This document shows, piece after piece, positions 1 to 7,466 of a stretch of 14,908 nucleotides of DNA. Below the pieces are notes generated by a model. It was not told where the DNA came from, did no database searches, and saw nothing but the letters and a program-made list of their open reading frames with translations. Both the position numbers and the translations under genes were made by a program. Position 1 is the stretch's first letter. Every line of letters begins with the position of its first letter. The stretch is taken from positions 1 to 14,908 of the forward strand of contig JABDMN010000134.1 in assembly GCA_013001485.1 (NCBI GenBank), written 5' to 3'. The DNA comes from Acidimicrobiia bacterium. Lineage in GTDB: Bacteria; Actinomycetota; Acidimicrobiia; Spongiisociales; UBA5794.

Positions 1-2557
1 GCTGGCGAGCGCGCAACGCTTCGACATGGCTCCGTGCGCTGACGACGGTCTCGTGCGAATGGCCTTCGATCACTCGAAGGGACTCGATAACGGCCGGGTC
101 GATCTCGACATCCTCTGGCGATGTCAGCTCGGCATCAATGGTGCTGAGCCGGGCCGTGAGCAGGCGGCGCCGCTCTTCGATCCCGGCATGAGCTGCGGCG
201 GCCTCTTCGCGCAACTGCCGCGCCTCTTCGCGACGGCGAGCGACATCCTCACGGCGTCGGTTGAGAGCCTCCCAGGCCTCATGACGCTCGGCTTCCTCGC
301 CCTCGAGATCGGCGATGCGATCCTGCAACTGGGAGAGACGCTCGTTGCGAAGGGAGGCAGCCTCGTGCAGTGCACGGGTGCGATCCTCGATCCGTGAGAT
401 CTCCGACTCCGCCTCCGCGGTGCTGCGCCCGAACACGACCAGCGCCTCCGTAGAACCGGTGAGGCGGCCTTCTACTGCCTCGAGGTCCTCGGCGGCATCT
501 CGCTCGGCTTGATGAGCTGTCTGGTACTCCCGTTGAGCGGTTGTGAACGATGACCTCGCCCGGGCACCGCTGCGTTCTGCGTCCTCCACGGCTACTGCTG
601 CGGCCTCGAGGGCCGCAGGTCCGGCACCGTCGACCGAGGCCAGGATGAATCCCTCGGCACCGACAAGGTCTCCTTCGGGAGTCACGACGCGAATGCCCGG
701 CATTTCGTCGACGATGCGGATGGCCGCCGACCAGCCTTCGACGACGATCACGTCGCCCAGTAGGGCGCACGCCAGAGCCTGATCAGCGGCTGGCCCGAGC
801 AGATCGACGAGGGCGGGCACGCCCCACCGTTTCCCTGCTTGGCGCGCCGGCACCGAAGATGTGTCGCCAGCGACACCGATGAGGCCGATGCCACCAAGCC
901 CTTCGGCCTTGAGATCGTGGACCGCATCGGCGGCCGTGTCGCGATCGGTCGCCGCCAGCGCCGTTCGCCACGCTCCGAGGGCGGCGTCCACGGCGTTGGC
1001 GAGGTCAGACGGAACGTCGAGCCGGGACACGATCGTCCCAGAGACACCGTCGTGACTCAGCGCCTTCTCAGTCGCCTCGGGGTCCAGTACTCCGGAGAGC
1101 GCAGCCTCGATCGCCTCGTGCCTGGCGACCGCCCTGGCGAGGTCGACTTCAGCCGCGTTGTGGGATTGGGTTGCCCGGTCGAGAGCTTCCTCGGCCTCCG
1201 TTCTCGACTTGGCGGCAGAGCGGTAGATGTCTGTGGCTCCACCGGCTTCGGCATCCAGAGAATGGATGCGGCTCTGCAGTTCGTTCATCTCAGCCCGCTC
1301 GTGCTCGAGCCGGTCGGTCACCGTCTCGCGGCGACGCTCTGTGGACTCTGACTCGAGCCGGTCCCTTTCGGCGGCCGTCTCCAGTGCCCGCAGGTCACCC
1401 CGGAGCGTGGCGATGAGTCCTTCGGCCGGCATCTGCAGCTGCTCAGCCAGGGCGCGTTCCTCGTCCTCGAGGGCCCGCAGCGCGACTCCCCGTCTCTCGG
1501 CAAGAGACTCGGCTGCGGTGCTCTGGGTTGCCGCCTCCGACAGCTCCTCGCGGACTGTCCCGCTCTCGGCCTCGAGATCGGATCGACGGGCAGCAGCGCC
1601 CTCGTGCCGATCGCTGAGCGAGCGTCGTCGTTCACGGGCGATGCCGCTGATTCGCTGCAGTCGCTCGATGACTGTCTCGAGCCGTGCCGCGGCAGCAGTG
1701 TCTCTCTCCAACGCCTTCCCGAACTCTCCCGATTCTCCACGGAGGCTCTCGAGGAGGTCGGTGAGGCCCGAACGCTCCTCGACATTGGCGCCAAGGCGAA
1801 CCGTCAACCCGTCGCGTTCGGTCGTCGCCGTTGTCGTTCGGGTGCGAATGCGGCGCAGTTCTTCTCCGCCGAGCCAGAGGCGTAGTGCTCGGGCCTCGGC
1901 ACGCACCGCGTCGTACCGCTCGGCGGCATTGGCCTGACGTTTCAGCGGACGCAGTCGACGTTGGTTCTGGGCGAGCATGTCGCGAAGTCGGTCGATGTCG
2001 ACGCCGGTCTTCTCGAGGCGCCTCAAGGCCCGGTCGCGTCGGCTGCGGTGTTTGGTGATGCCGGCAGCTTCCTCGATGACGAGGCGGTGCTCGTCAGCTC
2101 GTGCGTTGAGGATGTCGCCAATCTCGCCCTGACCGACCAGCACGTGTTGGTGGCGTCCAACACCACCGTCTGACAGCAGCTCCTGGATGTCGAGAAGCCG
2201 GCAGGTGGTGCCGTTGATCTCGTACTCGGACGTGCCGTCGCGATAGAGACGGCGGGTGATGGTCACCTCGGGAAAGTCGAGCGGAATGAAGTTGTCGGTG
2301 TTGTCGAAAGTCAGGTTGACCTCGGCCCGTTGCATCGCGGGGCGGGTAGCGGTTCCGGCGAAGATCACATCCCCCATCGACTCGGTCCTCAACGACTTGG
2401 TCGCCTGGGTCCCCATCACCCACGCAAGAGCGTCGAGCAAGTTCGACTTGCCGGATCCGTTCGGTCCTACGACCACATTCACACCTGAATCAAAATGCAG
2501 GCGCGTGCGGTCGGCGAACGACTTGAAACCGACGAGCGAAAGGGTCCTGAGTTGCAC
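1..2557 (-). CDS. smc: Chromosome segregation ATPase SMC, partial (3' end outside window)
   Basis: SMC is the long coiled-coil ATPase of the bacterial condensin complex (with ScpA and ScpB), which compacts and segregates the chromosome. About 852 codons are visible, against roughly 1150-1200 in the family, and the frame is open to the left edge. Residues 1-14 read MQLRTLSLVGFKSF, a standard SMC start. The Walker A motif GPNGSGKS is at 31-38 and the Q-loop glutamine is about 142 in VGQGEI. A first coiled coil covers about 165-490, the hinge about 495-635, and a returning coil follows to the edge. The C-terminal signature motif and Walker B lie outside the window. The GTG start is firm because an in-frame TAA lies five codons upstream. 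No Shine-Dalgarno is visible. The gene is last in the visible operon, 56 bp after mutM, the usual actinobacterial rnc-mutM-smc order. Confidence 0.96.
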   Translation of the reverse strand, partial: MQLRTLSLVGFKSFADRTRLHFDSGVNVVVGPNGSGKSNLLDALAWVMGTQATKSLRTESMGDVIFAGTATRPAMQRAEVNLTFDNTDNFIPLDFPEVTITRRLYRDGTSEYEINGTTCRLLDIQELLSDGGVGRHQHVLVGQGEIGDILNARADEHRLVIEEAAGITKHRSRRDRALRRLEKTGVDIDRLRDMLAQNQRRLRPLKRQANAAERYDAVRAEARALRLWLGGEELRRIRTRTTTATTERDGLTVRLGANVEERSGLTDLLESLRGESGEFGKALERDTAAAARLETVIERLQRISGIARERRRSLSDRHEGAAARRSDLEAESGTVREELSEAATQSTAAESLAERRGVALRALEDEERALAEQLQMPAEGLIATLRGDLRALETAAERDRLESESTERRRETVTDRLEHERAEMNELQSRIHSLDAEAGGATDIYRSAAKSRTEAEEALDRATQSHNAAEVDLARAVARHEAIEAALSGVLDPEATEKALSHDGVSGTIVSRLDVPSDLANAVDAALGAWRTALAATDRDTAADAVHDLKAEGLGGIGLIGVAGDTSSVPARQAGKRWGVPALVDLLGPAADQALACALLGDVIVVEGWSAAIRIVDEMPGIRVVTPEGDLVGAEGFILASVDGAGPAALEAAAVAVEDAERSGARARSSFTTAQREYQTAHQAERDAAEDLEAVEGRLTGSTEALVVFGRSTAEAESEISRIEDRTRALHEAASLRNERLSQLQDRIADLEGEEAERHEAWEALNRRREDVARRREEARQLREEAAAAHAGIEERRRLLTARLSTIDAELTSPEDVEIDPAVIESLRVIEGHSHETVVSARSHVEALRARQ

Positions 2558-2566
2558 GGTTGTGCG

Positions 2567-2572
2567 AGCTTA
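2567..2572 (-). promoter_or_regulatory. Possible -10 element for smc (TAAGCT)
   Basis: On the minus strand TAAGCT fits TANNNT and ends 9 nt before the smc GTG, so a transcript starting 7 nt downstream would have a leader of about 2 nt. The gene has no Shine-Dalgarno, and its 56-bp upstream gap is the widest between rsmD and smc. No convincing -35 is seen. This is a weak call. Confidence 0.22.
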
Positions 2573-2613
2573 CCAGTACGAATTACACGGGTGAGATTCT
2601 TCGGATCGGCCCT

Positions 2614-3441
2614 TCACGACTGGCATTTCGGGCACCAGAAGGAGGACCGTTGCCGGACCACATCACGCCGGATCGTGCCACCGCAACGCGGGCAAGGCTC
2701 GTCCTCCCTGCCATAGACGCGCAGTCGGCCGGCGAACTCACCTGCCCGCCCGTCAGGGAGGAGGTAGGCGAGGTCGTCGAGCGAGGTTCCGCCCCACTTC
2801 AGCCCGGCTTCGAGCGATCGCCGAATGCCTGCGCGCAGGGCCTTGACCTCGTCGCGGTTCAGTTCACCGCCAGGCCGGAGCGGGGAGACGCGGGCACGGT
2901 GAAGGGCCTCATCGGCATAGATGTTTCCGACTCCGGCGAGGACCGTCTGATCGAGCAAGAGGGCCTTGATTGGAGCGGTACGTCCGCCGAGAAGAGCCAC
3001 GAGGCCCGGCGACCTCGGCAGACCGTTCAGCGCGTCCGGACCGAGGTGCCCAGTCACCAGCTCCTCCAGTTCCTGGGGCAGATAAGCCGCCACGAACCCA
3101 AACGTGCGCGGGTCGACCAGGCGAAACTCGGTCTCGTCGTCGAATCCAACAACGACGTTGCTGTGGGCGACCCGGGCTTCATCCCGTGGCACATGGCTCA
3201 CCCGGCCCGACATGCCCAGGTGAGTCACCCACGTGATGTCCCCGTCGAGGTGAGCCAGCAGGAACTTGCCATGGCGATCCCAGCGCTCGAGCCGGCGGCC
3301 GGCGAGCCGGTCGCCGAAGTCGGATGGACGCGGCTGGCGGCGCAGCATCCTGTCTCGTTGTACATCGACCGAGACGATCGAGCGTCCCTCCAGTGGAATC
3401 AGACACAGCCGGGTCGTTTCGACCTCGGGCAGCTCAGGCAT
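2614..3441 (-). CDS. mutM: Formamidopyrimidine-DNA glycosylase (Fpg/MutM)
   Basis: Bifunctional DNA glycosylase/AP lyase that removes 8-oxoguanine and formamidopyrimidines in base excision repair. The 275 residues match the family length. The mature N-terminus is PELPEVE, with P2 as the Schiff-base nucleophile and E3 as catalytic acid. K59 in DRHGKF matches the conserved hairpin lysine (K57 in E. coli). HLGMSGR carries the strand-probing methionine. GVGNIYADEAL is the helix-two-turn-helix DNA-binding motif. The protein ends in a complete C4 zinc finger (CPRC ... CPKC), with the conserved arginine in RQRSSFW just before the last pair. Together these favour Fpg over the related Nei enzymes. The ATG lies 2 nt after the rnc stop, so translation is probably coupled; smc follows after 56 nt. 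Confidence 0.97.
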   Translation of the reverse strand: MPELPEVETTRLCLIPLEGRSIVSVDVQRDRMLRRQPRPSDFGDRLAGRRLERWDRHGKFLLAHLDGDITWVTHLGMSGRVSHVPRDEARVAHSNVVVGFDDETEFRLVDPRTFGFVAAYLPQELEELVTGHLGPDALNGLPRSPGLVALLGGRTAPIKALLLDQTVLAGVGNIYADEALHRARVSPLRPGGELNRDEVKALRAGIRRSLEAGLKWGGTSLDDLAYLLPDGRAGEFAGRLRVYGREDEPCPRCGGTIRRDVVRQRSSFWCPKCQS

Positions 3442-3443
3442 GG

Positions 3444-4124
3444 TCAGCCGTCGATCGCGGAGAGGGCGGCGGCCGCCGCAGCTTGCTCGGCGCGCTTCTT
3501 GGACGTTCCTTCGCCCTCACCAAGCACGTCCGTGTCGACGACCACTGCTGCCGAAAAGACCTTGGAGTGCTCGGGGCCGCGCTCCTCCACGATGTACTTC
3601 GGGCGTCGTCCTTCCTGAGCGAGCTGCTCCTGGAGACGAGTCTTGTAGTCACGCATGCCAGGGCTTGCGGCTCGCTCCACGATGAGTTCGGCCCAATGGG
3701 CCTCAATGACCTCACGGGCGACCGGGTAGCCCGCATCGAGATAGACCGCTCCGAGCAAGGACTCGACGACGTCCGAGAGAATCGAGGACTTGCTCCGCCC
3801 ACCGGTCATCTCCTCTCCCCTGCCGAGCAAGAGAGCATCGGGCACCCCCCAATCGTGTCCGACGCCGGCCAACACCGTCTCGTTGACCACTGCGGCCCGC
3901 ACTTTGGCCAGCTCCCCCTCGGGCAGGTCCGGGTAGCGATCGAAGAGGAAGTGAGTCACCACGAGTTGGAGCACGGCGTCACCAAGAAACTCCAGCCGTT
4001 CGTAGGACTCGGTGTCGTGCTCGGCCTCGTAGGACCTGTGGACCGTTGCCGTCACAGCAAGCGCCCGCTCCGCGAATGTGTGACCCATGGCCGCGGCCAC
4101 TGCTTCGAGGGCGTCCTCGGTCAC
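3444..4124 (-). CDS. rnc: Ribonuclease III
   Basis: Double-strand-specific endoribonuclease that processes rRNA precursors and structured mRNAs. It has 226 residues, the normal length. The signature ERLEFLGDAVL starts at residue 42, giving metal-binding E45 and D49; D118 and E121 in SDVVES complete the active site. A double-stranded RNA-binding domain fills about 155-224, with the typical basic GTSKKRAEQAAA helix. The GTG start was chosen because it overlaps the plsX stop in GTGA, has GAGG 7 nt upstream, and begins the protein where the family does. The frame remains open upstream, but that extension lies inside plsX. In many bacteria acpP and other fatty acid genes sit between plsX and rnc; here the two genes overlap directly. 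Confidence 0.97.
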   Translation of the reverse strand: MTEDALEAVAAAMGHTFAERALAVTATVHRSYEAEHDTESYERLEFLGDAVLQLVVTHFLFDRYPDLPEGELAKVRAAVVNETVLAGVGHDWGVPDALLLGRGEEMTGGRSKSSILSDVVESLLGAVYLDAGYPVAREVIEAHWAELIVERAASPGMRDYKTRLQEQLAQEGRRPKYIVEERGPEHSKVFSAAVVVDTDVLGEGEGTSKKRAEQAAAAAALSAIDG

Positions 4125-5095
4125 GGAATCGCCTCGATCTCTTTCGTGACCGCGCCGACCAGGCCTCGATCGGCTCCCTCGGCGGCCATGGCAAGCGCGT
4201 TCGCAATGGCGATGCGGCTCGACGATCCGTGGGCAACGACAACGACTCCGCGCGATCCGACGAGGTGTGCACCCCCGTAGGTCTCTGGGTCTATTCGCTC
4301 CCGGAGCTCGGTGAACGTCGGCGCCAGGTCGGCGACGGCATCGGCCAGGTCGGGACGTTCGGCAAGCAGTGAGCTGATCATCGACACCAACATCGAGGCG
4401 GTCCCCTCCGCTCCCTTGAGGAGAACGTTGCCGGTGAAGCCGTCGGTGACAACAACGTCGACCGTGTGCTTGCCGAGATCGCGTCCTTCGACGTTGCCGA
4501 TGAAGTGCAGCGGGGACTTGTCGAGGAGGGTGAAGGCCTCCTTCTCGAGCTCCCGGCCCTTTCCGGGTTCTTCGCCGATATTGAGCAGACCGACCCGCGG
4601 TGACTCGAGGTCGAGGTAGACGGAGGCAAGGGCAGCCCCCATTGCTCCGAACTGGACCAGATGCTCCGGGCGGCACTCGAGGTTGGCGCCTGAGTCGAGA
4701 ACGATCTGACCCGTTGGGTAGACCGAGCCGATGGCGGGGCGTGCGACGCCGCGAATACGGCCGATGACAAAGGCTGCCGCAGCGAGCACGGCCCCAGTTG
4801 ATCCAGCCGACACCAGGCCTTGGGCTTCGCCGTCGGCCACGAGACGCGCGGCAACGGTGATGGAGGCATCACGCTTCGACCGGATCGCCTGGGCAGGGTC
4901 CTCGTGCATGTCGATCACCGACGGGGCGTGAACGACGGGGATCTCTACTCCTGATTCGGCAACGAGCGGGCCGAGCCGGGACTCATCACCAACGAGAACG
5001 ACATCCAGGCCTGCGGAAACGGCATCGACGGCACCAGCGACGATCTCGGCGGGCGCGCGGTCACCACCCATCGCATCAAGGGCTATTCGGGACAT
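4121..5095 (-). CDS. plsX: Phosphate acyltransferase PlsX
   Basis: PlsX converts acyl-ACP and phosphate into acyl-phosphate, the acyl donor for PlsY in the first step of phospholipid synthesis; it is a peripheral membrane enzyme. The 324 residues match the family. Diagnostic motifs are DAMGGD at 6-11, SAGSTGA near residue 100, and LLNIGEEPGKG in the middle. The ATG was chosen because the protein then starts MSRIALDAMGG like its homologues; an upstream ATG 13 codons earlier would overlap rpmF. It begins 10 nt after the rpmF stop and shares GTGA with the rnc start. rpmF-plsX adjacency is a widely conserved pair, but the fabH-fabD-fabG-acpP genes that often follow are absent. Confidence 0.97.
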   Translation of the reverse strand: MSRIALDAMGGDRAPAEIVAGAVDAVSAGLDVVLVGDESRLGPLVAESGVEIPVVHAPSVIDMHEDPAQAIRSKRDASITVAARLVADGEAQGLVSAGSTGAVLAAAAFVIGRIRGVARPAIGSVYPTGQIVLDSGANLECRPEHLVQFGAMGAALASVYLDLESPRVGLLNIGEEPGKGRELEKEAFTLLDKSPLHFIGNVEGRDLGKHTVDVVVTDGFTGNVLLKGAEGTASMLVSMISSLLAERPDLADAVADLAPTFTELRERIDPETYGGAHLVGSRGVVVVAHGSSSRIAIANALAMAAEGADRGLVGAVTKEIEAIP

Positions 5096-5105
5096 GGCGG
5101 CGAGC

Positions 5106-5282
5106 TTACGCCTCGGGAAGGACTTCCCGCCCACGGTATGTGCCGCACTCGTGACACGCCCGGTGAGGTCGGCGCGGAGTGCCGCACTGGGGACACGGGT
5201 TCGATGGCGCTGCGGAAACCTTCCATTGCGCCTTGCGGCGCCGGGTCCGCGAGCGGGACATCTTCTTCTTGGGTACAGCCAT
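5106..5282 (-). CDS. rpmF: 50S ribosomal protein L32
   Basis: Small zinc-ribbon protein of the large ribosomal subunit. It has 58 residues and opens MAVPKKKMSRSRTRRRKAQW, the L32 N-terminal signature with its basic tail. Two CxxC pairs (C30/C33 and C43/C46) make this the zinc-binding form. The ATG is preceded by GGAG at 5-nt spacing. It lies 35 nt downstream of the DUF177 gene and 10 nt upstream of plsX, an arrangement conserved across many bacterial phyla. Confidence 0.97.
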   Translation of the reverse strand: MAVPKKKMSRSRTRRRKAQWKVSAAPSNPCPQCGTPRRPHRACHECGTYRGREVLPEA

Positions 5283-5317
5283 GGTTCTCCGATCGCACGA
5301 GCCCCGAAGGACCCGTG

Positions 5318-5803
5318 TCAGGAATCCCCTTCGAGGAGATCCTTGAGGACCGCAAACGGCGATTCACCGCGCGGCGAGTCGGCATTCTGGTCGCTCTCGC
5401 CCTCTCCGCCAAGTTGGTCACAGTCGTCCGAGGGTTGGAGCGGGAGAGCGAGCGTCACTTCATCACGCAACAAGGGCTCGAGATCGATCTCGTCACGCTC
5501 GATGGCGTAATCCACTCCTTCGAGTGTGCCATCGCCAAACATCTCGGTTATGTCCACGACGGCGGTGCTGTCCCACGACTCCAGACAGCGGTAGCACGTG
5601 TGGTGGATGGGGACGGAAGCGGACCCTTTGACGACGACGCCGTTGCCGACACCCGTGATCGTGAACGTCCCCTCGAGGACGGCTTCGTCGGGAACCCGGC
5701 TCAGCTCGATGCCCCAGTCCCCCGCCGGTCCCGAGATCGTGACGTCTCTCGACTCGCCGGCCTGGCCCAGGTCAGCGACGTGTACCCGAAACGGAGAGGT
5801 CAC
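5318..5803 (-). CDS. DUF177/YceD family protein
   Basis: The 161 residues belong to the DUF177 (YceD) family, encoded next to rpmF in most bacteria and linked in plants and E. coli to 23S rRNA accumulation. The N-terminal half is beta-rich, followed by HHTCYRCLESW (C70, C73), then the acidic stretch MFGDGTLEGVDYAIERDEID, LEPLLRDEVTLALP, and a C-terminal SPFAVLKDLLEG helix. Many members carry further cysteines after the LALP segment; here only C128 is present, so a complete four-cysteine metal site is not evident. The GTG start overlaps the stop of the upstream DivIVA-like gene by 4 bp (GTGA). Family assignment is firm; the biochemical role is unknown. Confidence 0.9.
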   Translation of the reverse strand: MTSPFRVHVADLGQAGESRDVTISGPAGDWGIELSRVPDEAVLEGTFTITGVGNGVVVKGSASVPIHHTCYRCLESWDSTAVVDITEMFGDGTLEGVDYAIERDEIDLEPLLRDEVTLALPLQPSDDCDQLGGEGESDQNADSPRGESPFAVLKDLLEGDS

Positions 5804-6342
5804 TCGCTGACCGGCACCTGATGTGCCGCGGGACGGCTCTCGTGCAGCTTGGCCCGTGCGGCCCGCAGTTCGTCGAGCATCTCGCCCAGGATCGACTCCG
5901 CCTCGGTGAGACGTGCCTCTGCGTAATCCTCTGCCTGCAGCCGAATGTGACGTGCTTCGGTCTCGGCGTTGCGCGTGAGCACGTTGGCTTCTTCGGTCGC
6001 CTCGGCGACGATCGACGAGTCAGCGACCAGTTCGGCAGCTTTGGCCTCGGCGCGCGCCACGGTCTCGCGTGCCTTCTCGTTGGTACGACCGACGAACGCT
6101 TCACGTTCGCGGATCATCCACCGGGCTGCACGGAGTTCTTCGGGCAATTCCCGCTGCAGGTCCGAGATGCGCTCCAGGAGGTCCTCACGGCTCACGACCA
6201 CGTTGCTCGACAGGGGCATGCTCTTGGCACTCTCCACGTACGTGATGATCTCCTCGAGGTGGTCCAGGAGCCTGCCGGGCACAGGCGGAGCCTTGGCCGC
6301 GTCGGCAGCGATGTCGATGTGGTCGGGTACCTGGTCAGTCAT
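5800..6342 (-). CDS. sepIVA: DivIVA-like coiled-coil protein, probable SepIVA homologue
   Basis: The 180-residue protein has three parts: an acidic N-terminus, a conserved head at about 28-85, and a long charged coiled coil at about 85-170 rich in Ala, Glu and Arg. The head reads LLDHLEEIITYVESAKSMPL then SNVVVSREDLLERISDLQ, close to mycobacterial SepIVA (Rv2927c), a septum factor containing a DivIVA domain. In mycobacteria that gene also sits immediately before the DUF177-rnc-fpg-smc genes, so synteny supports the call. By analogy it should act at the cell membrane in septation and envelope growth; this is inference. The ATG has AAGGAG 7 nt upstream and lies 8 bp inside the coaD 3' end. Its stop overlaps the next start. 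A generic DivIVA or ATPase-stalk-like label is the alternative. Confidence 0.8.
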   Translation of the reverse strand: MTDQVPDHIDIAADAAKAPPVPGRLLDHLEEIITYVESAKSMPLSSNVVVSREDLLERISDLQRELPEELRAARWMIREREAFVGRTNEKARETVARAEAKAAELVADSSIVAEATEEANVLTRNAETEARHIRLQAEDYAEARLTEAESILGEMLDELRAARAKLHESRPAAHQVPVSE

Positions 6343-6811
6343 TGAATCGCTCCTTGAGGGCGATGGCCACGTTCTCCGGGACCAACGAATCGATCGAACC
6401 GCCGTAGCGGCCCACTTCCTTGACAAGTGATGAGGACAAGTAGCCGAACTCGGGCTTAGTGGCGACGAAGAGAGTCATGATCCCCGAGAGGTTCCGGTTC
6501 ATCTGCGCCATCTGGATCTCGTAGTCGAAGTCGGTGATGGCGCGAAGGCCCTTGACGATCACGTCGACATCGGCGCGCTCCGCGAAATCGACCAAGAGCC
6601 CTGCGAACGAAGCGAATTCGATGTTGTCGTACTGGGAGCAGGGTTCCTTGAGCAGACCGATGCGTTCCTCGGCGGTGAACAGAGATGACTTCGACGGATT
6701 GTCGATGACCGCCACGACCACCTTGTCAAAGATCGCGGCACATCGAGCGATGACGTCGATGTGCCCGTGAGTTGGTGGGTCGAACGAACCCGGAACCAGG
6801 GCCGTGATCAT
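6335..6811 (-). CDS. coaD: Pantetheine-phosphate adenylyltransferase (CoaD)
   Basis: Penultimate step of coenzyme A synthesis: 4'-phosphopantetheine plus ATP gives dephospho-CoA and pyrophosphate, in the cytosol. The 158 residues are the full family length. PGSFDPPTHGH (7-17) contains the nucleotidyltransferase T/HxGH signature at 14-17; KGLRAITDFDYEIQMAQMN is the classic CoaD central motif, and SSSLVKEV near 125-132 is the second ATP-binding motif. The ATG overlaps the rsmD stop as ATGA. The gene's end overlaps the next start by 8 bp. The rsmD-coaD pair is one of the most conserved bacterial gene pairs. Confidence 0.98.
   Translation of the reverse strand: MITALVPGSFDPPTHGHIDVIARCAAIFDKVVVAVIDNPSKSSLFTAEERIGLLKEPCSQYDNIEFASFAGLLVDFAERADVDVIVKGLRAITDFDYEIQMAQMNRNLSGIMTLFVATKPEFGYLSSSLVKEVGRYGGSIDSLVPENVAIALKERFND
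6350..6355 (-). promoter_or_regulatory. Strong ribosome binding site AAGGAG fixing the sepIVA-like start
   Basis: On the minus strand AAGGAG stands 7 nt before the ATG at 6342. It lies within the last codons of coaD and selects this start over an in-frame ATG 28 codons upstream. Confidence 0.8.
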
Positions 6812-7359
6812 CTCGTGTCCTCCTCCTTCGAACCGGCTTCGAACCGGAACAGCTCGGTGTCGCCGTATCGCCGGCGATCCGTGAGCTTCAACCCGCCAGC
6901 GTCGGGCTCGGCGCCTCCGTATCTGCGATGAACGACCACGGTGGCGCCGGGTTCGAGCAACCGGACCAGCGAGGCAAGCTCCGCCTCCACGGACGGTAGT
7001 TCCGTCGAATACGGTGGGTCAACGAACACCAGGTCATAGGTACCCGAGTCTCTTGTGAGAAACCCGGCCACATCAGCGACGACAACGTCACCACCGAGCC
7101 CGACCACATCGACATTCTTGTGAAGCGTCTTCGTCACCGATCGGCTCTTCTCGACGAACACGACGCTCGCCGCCCCCCGGCTGAGCGCTTCCAACCCGAT
7201 CGATCCAGACCCTGCATAGAGATCGAGGACACGGACACCAGAGACGTCCCCGAGAGACGAGAACAACGCCTCACGAACTCGATCAGGCAGAGGCCGAGTG
7301 ACAAGACCCGGCGGCCCAGCGATACGGCGGCCCTTGGCAAGCCCAGCGATGATGCGCAT
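6808..7359 (-). CDS. rsmD: 16S rRNA (guanine966-N2)-methyltransferase RsmD
   Basis: SAM-dependent methyltransferase of small-subunit rRNA that modifies G966 (E. coli numbering). It has 183 residues. It starts MRIIAGLAKGRRI; TRPLPDRVREALF follows, a variant of the usual RPTxDRVREALF signature. Motif I is VLDLYAGSGSIGLEALSRGA (44-63) and the catalytic motif IV DPPY is at 114-117 in LVFVDPPY. No Shine-Dalgarno precedes the ATG; instead TACTTT ends 6 nt upstream, suggesting a leaderless transcript. The heptamer array separates it from recG by 105 bp. It overlaps coaD by 4 bp. Confidence 0.96.
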   Translation of the reverse strand: MRIIAGLAKGRRIAGPPGLVTRPLPDRVREALFSSLGDVSGVRVLDLYAGSGSIGLEALSRGAASVVFVEKSRSVTKTLHKNVDVVGLGGDVVVADVAGFLTRDSGTYDLVFVDPPYSTELPSVEAELASLVRLLEPGATVVVHRRYGGAEPDAGGLKLTDRRRYGDTELFRFEAGSKEEDTR

Positions 7360-7365
7360 AGGGAG

Positions 7366-7371
7366 AAAGTA
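7366..7371 (-). promoter_or_regulatory. Candidate -10 element for a leaderless rsmD transcript (TACTTT)
   Basis: TACTTT on the minus strand matches TANNNT and leaves 6 nt before the rsmD ATG, placing the expected transcription start on or next to the start codon. Its first base is the outermost base of the heptamer array, so any -35 contact would fall within the repeats. No clear TTGACA-like -35 is seen. Confidence 0.4.
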
Positions 7372-7466
7372 GTCCCTAGTCCCTAGTCCCTAGTCCCAGA
7401 CGACGGGCAACCAAGTCAGGGTTCACTGGGCTCTTGCTAGGGACTAGTAGCTAGGGACTAGGGACT
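7371..7466. repeat. Inverted array of AGTCCCT heptamers
   Basis: The left arm (7371-7397) is four tandem AGTCCCT units, the last missing its final T. The right arm (7439-7466) is the reverse complement: AGGGACT, one decayed unit AGTAGCT, then two more AGGGACT. The 41-base spacer (7398-7438) is unrelated sequence. A transcript could fold into a stem of about 27 bp with a 3-nt mismatch from the decayed unit. Each unit junction makes CTAG, usually a rare tetranucleotide. The right arm begins inside the recG stop codon (TAG, 7465-7467), and the left arm touches the putative rsmD -10. It may be a mobile palindromic or REP-like intergenic element, an mRNA-stabilising or attenuating hairpin, or a recombination product. 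No coding content is seen in it. Confidence 0.9.

Noticed and set aside
2560..3618. Plus-strand open frame of 352 codons
   Set aside because: It is antisense to mutM and the rnc end, whose products match known families fully; long shadow frames are expected in GC-rich DNA.
3324..4280. Plus-strand open frame of 318 codons
   Set aside because: It is antisense to rnc and parts of mutM and plsX, with no family resemblance.
4125..4676. Upstream extension of rnc by about 184 codons
   Set aside because: It lies wholly inside plsX in another frame, is arginine-rich low-complexity sequence, and RNase III is complete from the GTG at 4124.
5138..5821. Plus-strand open frame of 227 codons over rpmF and the DUF177 gene
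   Set aside because: Both minus-strand genes are well supported by motifs and synteny; this frame is a shadow.
7371..7397. CRISPR array
   Set aside because: The units are 7 bases and directly tandem with no spacers, and no cas genes are present.
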